DNA of 49,554 nucleotides from Flavobacteriales bacterium (GTDB lineage Bacteria > Bacteroidota > Bacteroidia > Flavobacteriales_F > PHOS-HE28). The position numbers and the translations under genes are program-made. The DNA is taken from assembly GCA_023382455.1 (NCBI GenBank), contig JAHDVX010000025.1, forward strand, positions 1-49,554, in the 5' to 3' direction. The notes under the pieces are model-generated. The model had not been told where the DNA came from, did not search any database, and worked only from the letters and a program-made list of their open reading frames with translations. Below, piece by piece: positions 34,998 to 42,761 of the stretch (position 1 is its first letter; every line of letters starts with the position of its first letter).

Positions 34998-36533
34998 ATG
35001 AGTTCAACCTCCACCGGGCACCCGAAGGGACTGTACCTGCTCTTCTTCACCGAGATGTGGGAGCGGTTCAGCTACTACGGCATGCGGGCCATCTTCATGC
35101 TGTTCATGACGCAGGCTCTGTTCATGACCGACCAGGATGCCTCCACCGTATACGGCAGCTACACGGGCCTGGTCTATCTGACCCCGTTGCTGGGCGGTTA
35201 CATCAGTGACCGGTTCTGGGGCAACCGGCGCAGCATCCTGGTAGGTGGTGTGTTGATGGCCATCGGCCAGTTCATGCTCTTCTTCAGCGCCAGCCAGATC
35301 ACGGAGGGCAGCCAGAGCGCCGCCGCGCTGTCGGCCATGTGGGCTGGCCTCACCTTCCTCATCATCGGCAACGGCTTTTTCAAGCCCAACATCAGCACCA
35401 TGGTGGGCCAACTGTACCCGCCCAACGACCGCCGGATCGACGGTGCCTTCACCATCTTCTACATGGGCATCAACTTGGGCGCGCTCTTCTCGCCGCTGGT
35501 CTGCGGCGGCCTGGGCGACACGGGCAACATCTTCGACTTCAAGTGGGGCTTCCTGGCCGCCGGCCTGGGCATGGTGATGGGAACGCTCACCTTCGAACTG
35601 CTGAAGAACAAGTACCTGGTGCACCACGACGGCACCCCGGTGGGCATGCCCAAGCAGAAGATGGACATGAAGACCATCCTCACCATCCTGGGATCGGTGG
35701 CCTTGATCTTCGTGCTGCTCAACTTCAAGACCTGGTTCCATTCCGAAATGGACCTGATCGGCTACCTGATCTACGGGGCCATGGTGGCCATGCCCGTGAT
35801 CATCTTCAGCGACAAATCACTGGTGCCGTCGGAAAAGCAGCAGATCAGCGTGATCTTCATCCTGGCCTTCTTCGTGATCTTCTTCTGGGCCTGCTTCGAG
35901 CAGGCGGGCGCCTCGCTCACCCTCTTCGCCGACCGGCAGACCGACCGGCATATCGGGGGATGGGAAATGCCCGCCTCCTACTTCCAGAGCGTGAACCCGA
36001 TCTTCATCATCGCCCTGGCCCCCTTGTTCAGCATGCTGTGGGGCTGGCTGGGCAAGCGCGGCATGGAGCCTTCATCCCCACTGAAGATGGCTTTGGGCCT
36101 TGGCTTGCTGGCCCTGGGCTATGCGGTGATCGCCTTCGGTGTGCACGGCGTGGCTCCTTCGGCCAAGATCAGCATGTGGTGGCTCATCACCCTGTACGGC
36201 CTCCACACCATGGGCGAACTGTGCCTCTCCCCCATCGGCCTGAGCATGGTGAGCAAGCTGGCCCCGCTGCGTCTATCCTCCCTGCTGATGGGCACGTGGT
36301 TCCTGGCCAATGCGGCGGCCAACAAGTTCGCCGGCACGCTCAGCACCTTGATCCCTCCAAGCGCCGGTGAATCCCCGGTGGAGACGGTGGTGAAGATGCC
36401 TTCCTTCCTGGGCTATACCATCGACAACCTGTTCAGCTTCTTCCTGGTGTTCATCGCCCTGAGCGGCAGTGCCGCGGTGCTGCTGCTGGTGATCCACCGC
36501 TGGCTGCAGAAGCGCATGCATGGAGTGCACTGA
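34998..36533 (+). CDS. POT family proton-dependent peptide transporter 1
   Basis: A 511-aa inner-membrane protein of the major facilitator superfamily. The proton-coupling ExxER motif on helix 1 is present (FFTEMWERFSYYGMR), followed by GGYISDRFWGNRRSI (loop 2-3) and NGFFKPNISTMVGQLY on helix 4, both diagnostic for POT/PTR. About 14 helices are predicted, with the usual two extra helices between the halves. It imports di- and tripeptides with protons. TACCTTGC (34963-34970), 27 nt upstream, is a possible -7 element. It lies 150 bp after the DPP-IV gene. Confidence 0.92.
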   Translation: MSSTSTGHPKGLYLLFFTEMWERFSYYGMRAIFMLFMTQALFMTDQDASTVYGSYTGLVYLTPLLGGYISDRFWGNRRSILVGGVLMAIGQFMLFFSASQITEGSQSAAALSAMWAGLTFLIIGNGFFKPNISTMVGQLYPPNDRRIDGAFTIFYMGINLGALFSPLVCGGLGDTGNIFDFKWGFLAAGLGMVMGTLTFELLKNKYLVHHDGTPVGMPKQKMDMKTILTILGSVALIFVLLNFKTWFHSEMDLIGYLIYGAMVAMPVIIFSDKSLVPSEKQQISVIFILAFFVIFFWACFEQAGASLTLFADRQTDRHIGGWEMPASYFQSVNPIFIIALAPLFSMLWGWLGKRGMEPSSPLKMALGLGLLALGYAVIAFGVHGVAPSAKISMWWLITLYGLHTMGELCLSPIGLSMVSKLAPLRLSSLLMGTWFLANAAANKFAGTLSTLIPPSAGESPVETVVKMPSFLGYTIDNLFSFFLVFIALSGSAAVLLLVIHRWLQKRMHGVH

Positions 36534-36670
36534 ACGCCCAGGCGACCGGGTGAAAGGTGATGGGTGAACCCTTCGGGAACCGAACGGCAACCACCAGCCA
36601 CCCACCGCCACAGACCGACCCAGGAGCCCGAAATACAAGAAACCCGGCACCGGCCCTTAACCACCTGACC

Positions 36671-38266
36671 ATGACCGACAGCGCCAAGGCCAAGCATCCC
36701 AAGGGCCTCTACGTACTCTTCTTCACCGAGATGTGGGAACGCTTCGGCTACTACCTCATGCTCGGCATCTTCAGCCTGTACATGTTGGACAGCTGGGACA
36801 ACGGGGGCATGGGCTTCAGCGCACTGAAGAAGAGCGACATCTACGGCACCTATCTCGGCCTGGTGTACCTCACACCCTTCATCGGTGGCCTGCTGGCGGA
36901 CCGTATGCTGGGCTTCCGCAAGAGCATCCTCATCGGCGGCCTGCTGATGGCCTCGGGCTACCTCACGCTGGCGATACACGACGATACGGCATTCTACATC
37001 GGCCTGCTGCTGATCATCCTGGGCAACGGCATGTTCAAGCCCAACATCAGCACCTTGGTAGGCAACCTGTACAACGACGACCGCTACCGGGACAACAAGG
37101 ACGCGGGCTTCAACATCTTCTACATGGGCATCAACATCGGTGCCTTCGTCTGCAACTTCGTGGCGGCCTACATGCAGATCAACTACGGCTGGGGCCACGC
37201 GTTCGCCGCGGCGGGCATCGGCATGCTGATCGGGGTGGCCATCTTCCTCAGCGGGCAGAAACACGTGAAGGAGGCGGACGTGATCAAGCCTATGCAGCCC
37301 GGCGACATGGGCACGGGCAAGATCCTGCTGAGCACGCTGGTGCCCATGTTCGCCTTCGGCATCCTGGGCTACCTGCTCCCGGGCAACGTGCTGGGCACGG
37401 ACACCAACGATGCGTTCATCTTCGGCTGCATCCCGGTGGTGGCCTTTTTCATTTACCTGTACGTGAAGGCCAACGCCGAGGATAAGCGGCCCATCGGCGC
37501 CCTGCTGGCGGTGTTCGGCTGCCTGGTGATCTTCTGGGCCGTGTTCCACCAGAACGGCGATGCCCTCACCGTGTGGGCCAAGGACTACACCGACCGCGAA
37601 ATGCCGCAGGCATTGGGCCAAGCGGCGGACGACCTGGGCATGGCCCAGACCGTGACCAACGCCGGTGCCGCCACCGATGAGAAGAGTGCGGCCTATTTCG
37701 CCACCATAGCACCGGACCGCATGCCCGCTGAAGGCCAGAGCCTGAAGCTTTACTCCACGCAGCTGTACCAGAGCATCAACCCCTTTTGGGTGGTGCTGCT
37801 CACGCCCATCGTGGTGGGCTTCTGGGGCTGGATGCGCAGCCGCAAGCGCGAGCCGGCCACGCCCACCAAGATCGCCATCGGCCTGGTGATCACCGCACTG
37901 AGCGCCCTGGTGATGGTAGGCGCGGTTTGGGCCACCAACAACCTGGAGACCAAGGCCAGCAGCTGGTGGCTGATCGCCAGCTACGGCGTGATCACCGTGG
38001 GCGAGCTCTGCCTGAGCCCCATGGGCCTGTCGCTGGTGAGCAAGCTGAGCCCGCCGCGCATCACGGCCCTGATGATGGGCGGCTTCTTCCTCAGCACCTC
38101 GGTGGGCAACAAGCTCAGCGGCATGCTCAGCGGCCTGTGGGAGGGCTTCGAGGACAAGTCGCACTTCTTCCTGATGAACTTCGGCCTGGCCCTGGCAGCC
38201 GCCCTCATGCTCTTCTTCCTGCTCCGCTGGCTGAAAGCGGTTATGCGGGAGAAGAACATCCATTGA
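36671..38266 (+). CDS. POT family proton-dependent peptide transporter 2
   Basis: A 531-aa paralogue of its neighbours. It retains ExxER (FFTEMWERFGYYLML) and NGMFKPNISTLVGNLY. It differs by an insertion of about 50-60 residues between two late helices (around residues 300-365, YTDREMPQALGQAADDLG through QSLKLY), a hydrophilic and probably periplasmic loop lacking in transporter 1. The ATG at 36671 was preferred because the upstream frame is Pro/Asn-rich and unlike any POT N-terminus. No promoter-like box is seen in the 137-bp gap, so it may be transcribed with the preceding gene. Confidence 0.9.
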   Translation: MTDSAKAKHPKGLYVLFFTEMWERFGYYLMLGIFSLYMLDSWDNGGMGFSALKKSDIYGTYLGLVYLTPFIGGLLADRMLGFRKSILIGGLLMASGYLTLAIHDDTAFYIGLLLIILGNGMFKPNISTLVGNLYNDDRYRDNKDAGFNIFYMGINIGAFVCNFVAAYMQINYGWGHAFAAAGIGMLIGVAIFLSGQKHVKEADVIKPMQPGDMGTGKILLSTLVPMFAFGILGYLLPGNVLGTDTNDAFIFGCIPVVAFFIYLYVKANAEDKRPIGALLAVFGCLVIFWAVFHQNGDALTVWAKDYTDREMPQALGQAADDLGMAQTVTNAGAATDEKSAAYFATIAPDRMPAEGQSLKLYSTQLYQSINPFWVVLLTPIVVGFWGWMRSRKREPATPTKIAIGLVITALSALVMVGAVWATNNLETKASSWWLIASYGVITVGELCLSPMGLSLVSKLSPPRITALMMGGFFLSTSVGNKLSGMLSGLWEGFEDKSHFFLMNFGLALAAALMLFFLLRWLKAVMREKNIH

Positions 38267-38387
38267 CGGACGGTTGACCGGTGTTGGGCGCCAGTCCGTA
38301 GACTTGTCGTCGGCAGGGTCCATGGCCACCCTGCTACCCGCTGAGATCAGCGGCCCTTGGGCCTTGGCGACAAACCGCAAGCCAACC

Positions 38388-40043
38388 ATGCAGACACCCA
38401 CGCTGGAGGAAATCCGTGACTTCAAGGGGAAATACCCCAAACAGCTCTGGCACCTGGCCGGGAGCGAAATGTGGGAGCGCTTCTGCTTCTACGGCATGCG
38501 GGGCATGCTGGTGGTGTTCATGGTGAGCGAACTGGGGCTTACCGACAAGGTGGCCAACCTGCAGTACGGCGCCATCCAGGCCTTCGTGTATGCCTTCACC
38601 TTCATTGGCGGCCTGTTCGCCGACAAGATCCTGGGCTTCCAGAAATCCTTGTTCTGGGGCGCCGCCATGATGATCCTGGGAGGCTTGGTGATCGCCTTCT
38701 CCCCGCACGACCTGTTCTACATCGGCATCTGCTTTTCCATCATCGGCACCGGCTTTTTCAAGCCCAACATCAGCACCATGGTGGGCCAGCTGTACCACGA
38801 CGGCGATGCCCGGCGCGATGCCGGCTTCAGCCTGTTCTATTCGGGCATCAACGCCGGTGCGCTGCTGGGCGGATCGCTGATGATCTATGTGGGCAAGCAC
38901 CACAGCTGGCGGCTGGCCTTCCTGCTGGTGAGCATCGTGATGACCATCAGCCTGCTGAATTTCTGGTTCTACCGCAAGCAGATGGGCCCCATCGGCCTGT
39001 CGCCCCTGCGGGAGACCAACACGCCCAAGCAACAACGGATCAAGGAGGTGGCCGTGTACCTCGGCACCCTGTTGAGCATCCCCCTGATCCTGATGCTGGT
39101 GACCAACACGGACTACACCGATCTCTTCATGTATGTGATCGGGCCGGTGGCCCTGGCCTATTTGTTCTGGATCATGCGGAAGTTCACCGGGCCGGACGGT
39201 AAGGAAGGGAACTCCCTGTGGCTCACCATTGCGGCCGGGATGGTGCTGCTTTCGGGGGCCACCTTGGTGCTGGAGACCCTGGGGCACGGCCTGGGCAGCG
39301 TGGTGGACCGCAGCGTATGGATCGCCACGGCCGCGGCGTTGGTGGCCGCGATGATCACCGGCAACGGTGTCCAGAAGCGGCTGCATGCGGCCCTGATCTT
39401 CATCCTCTTCTCCATTGTGTTCTGGGCGCTGTACGAACAGGCGGGCGGCTCGCTGAGCATCTTCGCCCTCAATCACCTGCACCCCGTGCTGTTCGGCTTC
39501 ATCCCCATGGACCCGAACGTGCTGAACAACGGGGCCAACGCCTTGTTCATCATCCTGTTCGCCCCATTGGTGGGCCTGCTCTGGCTCTGGTTGAGCAAGC
39601 GCAAGGTGGAGCCCAACTCCGTGGTGAAGTTCGGCCTGGGCTTCCTGCTGCTGGGCATCGCCTTCTATGTGTTCTACTCCACCGTCTTCTTCGCCACCAC
39701 CGATGGCCTCACCTCCATGAACGTCTTCACCCTGGCCTACCTGGTGATCACCTTCGGCGAACTGTGCCTCTCCCCCATCGGCCTGAGCCTGATGACCAAG
39801 CTCAGCCCGCAATCCATCCAGGGCCTGATGATGGGCATGTGGTTCCTGGCCAGTGCCTACGGCCAGTATGTGGCGGGCCTGCTCGGGGCCAGCATCAGCG
39901 TGGACAAGGAAACGCCCAACTTCGAAAAGCTGATCGCCTACACCGACGGCTATCGGGAATTCGCCCTGTACGGCGTGGTGCTCGGGGTGGCGCTGGTGGC
40001 CATTTCACCCTTGGTGCGCAAGCTGATGCGCGGCGTACACTGA
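38388..40043 (+). CDS. POT family proton-dependent peptide transporter 3
   Basis: A 551-aa paralogue with the same signatures (ExxER in GSEMWERFCFYGMRGM; GTGFFKPNISTMVGQLY). Its N-terminus is longer (MQTPTLEEIRDFKGKYPKQLW) and the central region differs most from the other two, so it probably arose by an older duplication or has another substrate range. The ATG at 38388 begins the typical Bacteroidota N-terminus of this subfamily. A TAGACTTG sequence about 80 nt upstream is a poor promoter match. It is followed after 63 bp by a thioredoxin-like gene. Confidence 0.9.
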   Translation: MQTPTLEEIRDFKGKYPKQLWHLAGSEMWERFCFYGMRGMLVVFMVSELGLTDKVANLQYGAIQAFVYAFTFIGGLFADKILGFQKSLFWGAAMMILGGLVIAFSPHDLFYIGICFSIIGTGFFKPNISTMVGQLYHDGDARRDAGFSLFYSGINAGALLGGSLMIYVGKHHSWRLAFLLVSIVMTISLLNFWFYRKQMGPIGLSPLRETNTPKQQRIKEVAVYLGTLLSIPLILMLVTNTDYTDLFMYVIGPVALAYLFWIMRKFTGPDGKEGNSLWLTIAAGMVLLSGATLVLETLGHGLGSVVDRSVWIATAAALVAAMITGNGVQKRLHAALIFILFSIVFWALYEQAGGSLSIFALNHLHPVLFGFIPMDPNVLNNGANALFIILFAPLVGLLWLWLSKRKVEPNSVVKFGLGFLLLGIAFYVFYSTVFFATTDGLTSMNVFTLAYLVITFGELCLSPIGLSLMTKLSPQSIQGLMMGMWFLASAYGQYVAGLLGASISVDKETPNFEKLIAYTDGYREFALYGVVLGVALVAISPLVRKLMRGVH

Positions 40044-40106
40044 ACCGGCACACCCTACTGAATTGCGGCACGGTCTTGGCAACACTCCCTTGAACAACCC
40101 TATTTG

Positions 40107-40658
40107 ATGCGCAACCTGCTCTTCGCCCTCTGCCTGGCCCCCTTGGCCCTTTCCGCCCAGGAACACGCCGACGCCTTGGTGAAATGGACCGACCTGGAGA
40201 CCGCCCAGAAGGCGGCCAAACAGGACGGGAAACCCCTGCTCATCGACGTGTACACCTCGTGGTGCGGCCCTTGCCGCATGCTGGACAAGAACACCTTCCA
40301 CGACCCGCAGACCGCGGCCTATATCAACGAGCATTTCCACCCTGTGAAGTTCAATGCCGAGGGCGGCGACCCGGTGGTGTACAACGGGAAGACCTACACC
40401 AACCCGGCGTACAACCCGGCCATGAAGAACATGCGCAACGGCACGCACGAACTCACCATGGCCATCGCCCCGGTGAATGGCCGGGTGGCCTACCCCACGC
40501 TCGTGTACATGGACGCCAGCGGTCAGGTGCTCACCCCCGTGCAAGGCTACATGACCCCGGAACAGATCGAGCCGATCCTGACCTACTTCGGCGACGGCAT
40601 TTACAAGAAGCAGGAGTTCCCCGAATTCCAGAAGGCATTCACCAGCCGCCGCAAGTAG
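40107..40658 (+). CDS. Secreted thioredoxin-family protein (CGPC)
   Basis: A 183-aa protein with signal peptide MRNLLFALCLAPLALSAQ. The thioredoxin fold follows: LLIDVYTSWCGPCRMLDKNTF carries the redox-active CGPC pair near residue 54, and the cis-Pro region is VAYPTLVYMD. Between them lies an insertion of about 40 residues (EGGDPVVYNGKTYTNPAYN) found in the DUF255/thioredoxin_7-like secreted proteins of Bacteroidota. It would work on disulfides or as a reductase in the periplasm. Its stop lies 2 bp from the stop of the convergent cyanophycinase-like gene. Confidence 0.85.
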   Translation: MRNLLFALCLAPLALSAQEHADALVKWTDLETAQKAAKQDGKPLLIDVYTSWCGPCRMLDKNTFHDPQTAAYINEHFHPVKFNAEGGDPVVYNGKTYTNPAYNPAMKNMRNGTHELTMAIAPVNGRVAYPTLVYMDASGQVLTPVQGYMTPEQIEPILTYFGDGIYKKQEFPEFQKAFTSRRK

Positions 40659-40660
40659 GC

Positions 40661-41953
40661 TCAGGGCCGGGCCAACCGCCACACCCGTGACCTTCCCGCT
40701 TCGGTCAGCCGCAACAGGAAAAGACCATGGGCATCGTGCGGCAGGCGGACCTGCTGCACGTCCCCGGCCGTTGATCGCCTGCCAGGGATCATCCGCCCGT
40801 CGAGGCCCAGGACCTGCAGCTCCGCTGCCGGGGAACTGCCGGCGATACCGGCGATACCGGCCAACGGATCCCAATCCAAGGCTACTTGCTCCGTATCCCT
40901 GGCGCCCGTCACCGTGGGCAGGCAATCCGGCGCGTTGCCCGCCTGGGTGGTGAACAGGCCGGCCACGGCACTCCAGTCCTCCCAGGCCCCGCCGGACCCG
41001 GACTCGTGGTCGTTCAGGTTGAACCAATGGTCGCCGCCGGGAACGCCGGGCACCTTGTACACCTTCACGGCCTCGCCCCCCCGGTCCCAGGTCAGCGGCT
41101 GGCCGGGTGCGCAGGTCTCGGGGGAAACGGGCGGCATGCAGTTCACCCGCAGGAAATACGCGAACTCCTGGTAATCGGGGTATTCGCCGTACACGTGTGC
41201 GATACCGTCCGGGGCCACGCACACGGCCACATACTCATTGCAGGCTATGCCGTAGGCCATGCTGTCGCCCATTTGCGCCATGCGGGCCAGGAAGGTGAAA
41301 TGCCGTCCGCGCCGGTCCGGGTTGTCGTAGTGGGTATCGGTGATGGTGGCGGCCATGAACGGCACGTTCAGGAACGGTGTGCAATCCACGGCCACCGCCT
41401 GGTCCATGGGGTTGGTCAGCGCGAAGGAGGACGTGATGCTGCCGAACTGGGCGCTGAAGTAGCACCCGCCCAGGATGGCCATGCCGGCGCTGGTGCCGCC
41501 AATGGCGATGTTTCTTTGGGTGATAGCCTCATTGATCAGGGTTTGGACCGGAGTGTTCCGCCAATAGCTGGCGTAGTTCCACTGGTCGCCCCCGGCGAAC
41601 CAGATGGCCTCGGCCTTCTGGATCCGCTCGGCCACGTAGGGATCGTTGGCCGCGCCGGCCGCATCGAAGCGGATGGTCTCCACGGAATTGATGCCGCCGA
41701 GGTCGCTGTACATGTAGTCGTTGTAGCCGTCGGCCCCCGAGGCGCGCAACACCAGCACATCGCCCCCGTTGGCACGGTCCAGGAACCATTGCATCGCGGG
41801 ATCGAACTCGCTGGCCCCGCCCATCATGCACACGCCGCCCAAGGGCTGCGGCGCGGCGTCCTGCGTGTTGCCGGTGAACCAGCTGGCATAGGCTTGGGCG
41901 CTGGCCCCACCGGCCAGCAGGAGCGTGAAGGAAAGGGTGGCAAGGCGGCTCAT
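40661..41953 (-). CDS. Secreted cyanophycinase-like S51 peptidase with T9SS type A C-terminus
   Basis: A 430-aa protein with signal peptide MSRLATLSFTLLLAGGASAQ. The class I amidotransferase-like fold of peptidase family S51 is recognisable by the nucleophile elbow GGTSAGMA (Ser155), the preceding WFAGGDQWNY segment, and the ITDTHYDNPDRRGRH motif that corresponds to the D-x-H-F-x-x-R-x-R-x-GR signature of cyanophycinases. These cleave beta-aspartyl-arginine dipeptides or N-terminal Asp-X. The C-terminal 75 residues (ELQVLGLDGRM, GLFLLRLTEAG) form a type A sorting domain, so the enzyme should be exported. The ATG at 41953 was chosen since the long upstream frame is antisense to the divergent gene. 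Confidence 0.85.
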   Translation of the reverse strand: MSRLATLSFTLLLAGGASAQAYASWFTGNTQDAAPQPLGGVCMMGGASEFDPAMQWFLDRANGGDVLVLRASGADGYNDYMYSDLGGINSVETIRFDAAGAANDPYVAERIQKAEAIWFAGGDQWNYASYWRNTPVQTLINEAITQRNIAIGGTSAGMAILGGCYFSAQFGSITSSFALTNPMDQAVAVDCTPFLNVPFMAATITDTHYDNPDRRGRHFTFLARMAQMGDSMAYGIACNEYVAVCVAPDGIAHVYGEYPDYQEFAYFLRVNCMPPVSPETCAPGQPLTWDRGGEAVKVYKVPGVPGGDHWFNLNDHESGSGGAWEDWSAVAGLFTTQAGNAPDCLPTVTGARDTEQVALDWDPLAGIAGIAGSSPAAELQVLGLDGRMIPGRRSTAGDVQQVRLPHDAHGLFLLRLTEAGRSRVWRLARP

Positions 41954-41958
41954 GGCCC

Positions 41959-41966
41959 CGAATATC
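41959..41966 (-). promoter_or_regulatory. -7-like element GATATTCG for the S51 gene
   Basis: On the minus strand it reads GATATTCG, ending 5 nt before the ATG at 41953. It lies 7 bp from the plus-strand element of the divergent gene. Confidence 0.4.
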
Positions 41967-41973
41967 GGTGATC

Positions 41974-41981
41974 TACATTTG
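41974..41981 (+). promoter_or_regulatory. -7 element TACATTTG for the deiodinase-like gene
   Basis: A perfect TAnnTTTG box ending 5 nt before the ATG at 41987, predicting a leaderless transcript. The whole divergent intergenic region is only 33 bp. Confidence 0.5.
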
Positions 41982-41986
41982 GCGGC

Positions 41987-42742
41987 ATGCGTTGGCCGAT
42001 CGCCCTTTTGCTGCTGGTGCACCTTCCCTTGGCGGCCCAGGTCCAGAACTGGGATCCCACGCCCATCCGGTCCTCGGGCGGGGTCCGCTTCCATGACGAC
42101 CTGGACTTTTTCCTGAACGGCTATTCCAAGGACGACATCAAGGCCATGCGCAAGCAGGTGAGCACCTGGCGCATGAGCTTCGACAAGATGATGCGCGCCA
42201 CCATCAAGGATATCCAGGCGTACAGCGAGGGCGGCAACATGAAGCCCGGCATGCACGACTTCACCCTGGACGAGGTGCGCACCGGGGAACCGTACCATCT
42301 GGCGGCGCACCAAGGGAAGCTGCGCGCCTTCATGTTCGGCAGCCTCACCAATCCGCCCGCGCGCGCCCAGCTGCCCTACTGGGAAAAACTGCGTGCACGG
42401 TACGACACCGCGCAGGTGGAGCTCTTCGTGGTGTACGGCCGGGAACTCCATCCCGGCGACCGGAAGAAATTCGGCGCCTATCCGCCGCCGGCGACCCTGG
42501 AGCAGAAACGCAGCTACGCCGCTGAATTCGCCAAGCTCACCACCCTGCCCGTGCTGTTGGACGGCATGGATGACAAGGTCTTCACGGCCTATGGGCGCGT
42601 GCCCAACGGGGCCTATGTGATCAATGCGAAAGGGCAGCTCATCTTCCGCGGCACCTGGGCGGACAACCGGAAGATCGAGCACATCCTGGACACCGTGCTG
42701 GGCATGGCCCCCGGCGACCCGGGCGTGATGGAGGACCGTTGA
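41987..42742 (+). CDS. Deiodinase-like thioredoxin-fold protein lacking the catalytic Cys/Sec
   Basis: A 251-aa secreted protein (signal peptide MRWPIALLLLVHLPLAAQ). From about residue 110 the pattern follows the iodothyronine deiodinase family: LRAFMFGSLTNPPARAQ (deiodinases: NFGSCTUPPFM), then LFVVYGRELHPGDR (VIYIEEAHPSDGW), LPVLLDGMDDKVFTAYG (VVADRMDNNANIAYG) and a final strand. The redox positions are changed: L120 replaces the conserved Cys and N122 the Sec/Cys of SCTU. It therefore cannot act by the usual chalcogen chemistry. Residues 25-105 contain a basic helical stretch unrelated to thioredoxins. The fold assignment is from remembered motifs; the missing residues are seen directly. 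Confidence 0.7.
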   Translation: MRWPIALLLLVHLPLAAQVQNWDPTPIRSSGGVRFHDDLDFFLNGYSKDDIKAMRKQVSTWRMSFDKMMRATIKDIQAYSEGGNMKPGMHDFTLDEVRTGEPYHLAAHQGKLRAFMFGSLTNPPARAQLPYWEKLRARYDTAQVELFVVYGRELHPGDRKKFGAYPPPATLEQKRSYAAEFAKLTTLPVLLDGMDDKVFTAYGRVPNGAYVINAKGQLIFRGTWADNRKIEHILDTVLGMAPGDPGVMEDR

Positions 42743-42761
42743 GCGGCGAGCCACGCACACC

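Noticed and set aside
36413-38440. A 675-codon minus-strand frame across POT transporter 2
   Set aside because: It is a His/Val/Glu-rich antisense shadow; the plus strand encodes an unambiguous transporter.
40107-42742. A joint redox system of the thioredoxin-like and deiodinase-like proteins
   Set aside because: The deiodinase-like protein has no redox Cys and a gene on the other strand separates the two, so there is nothing to support a partnership.
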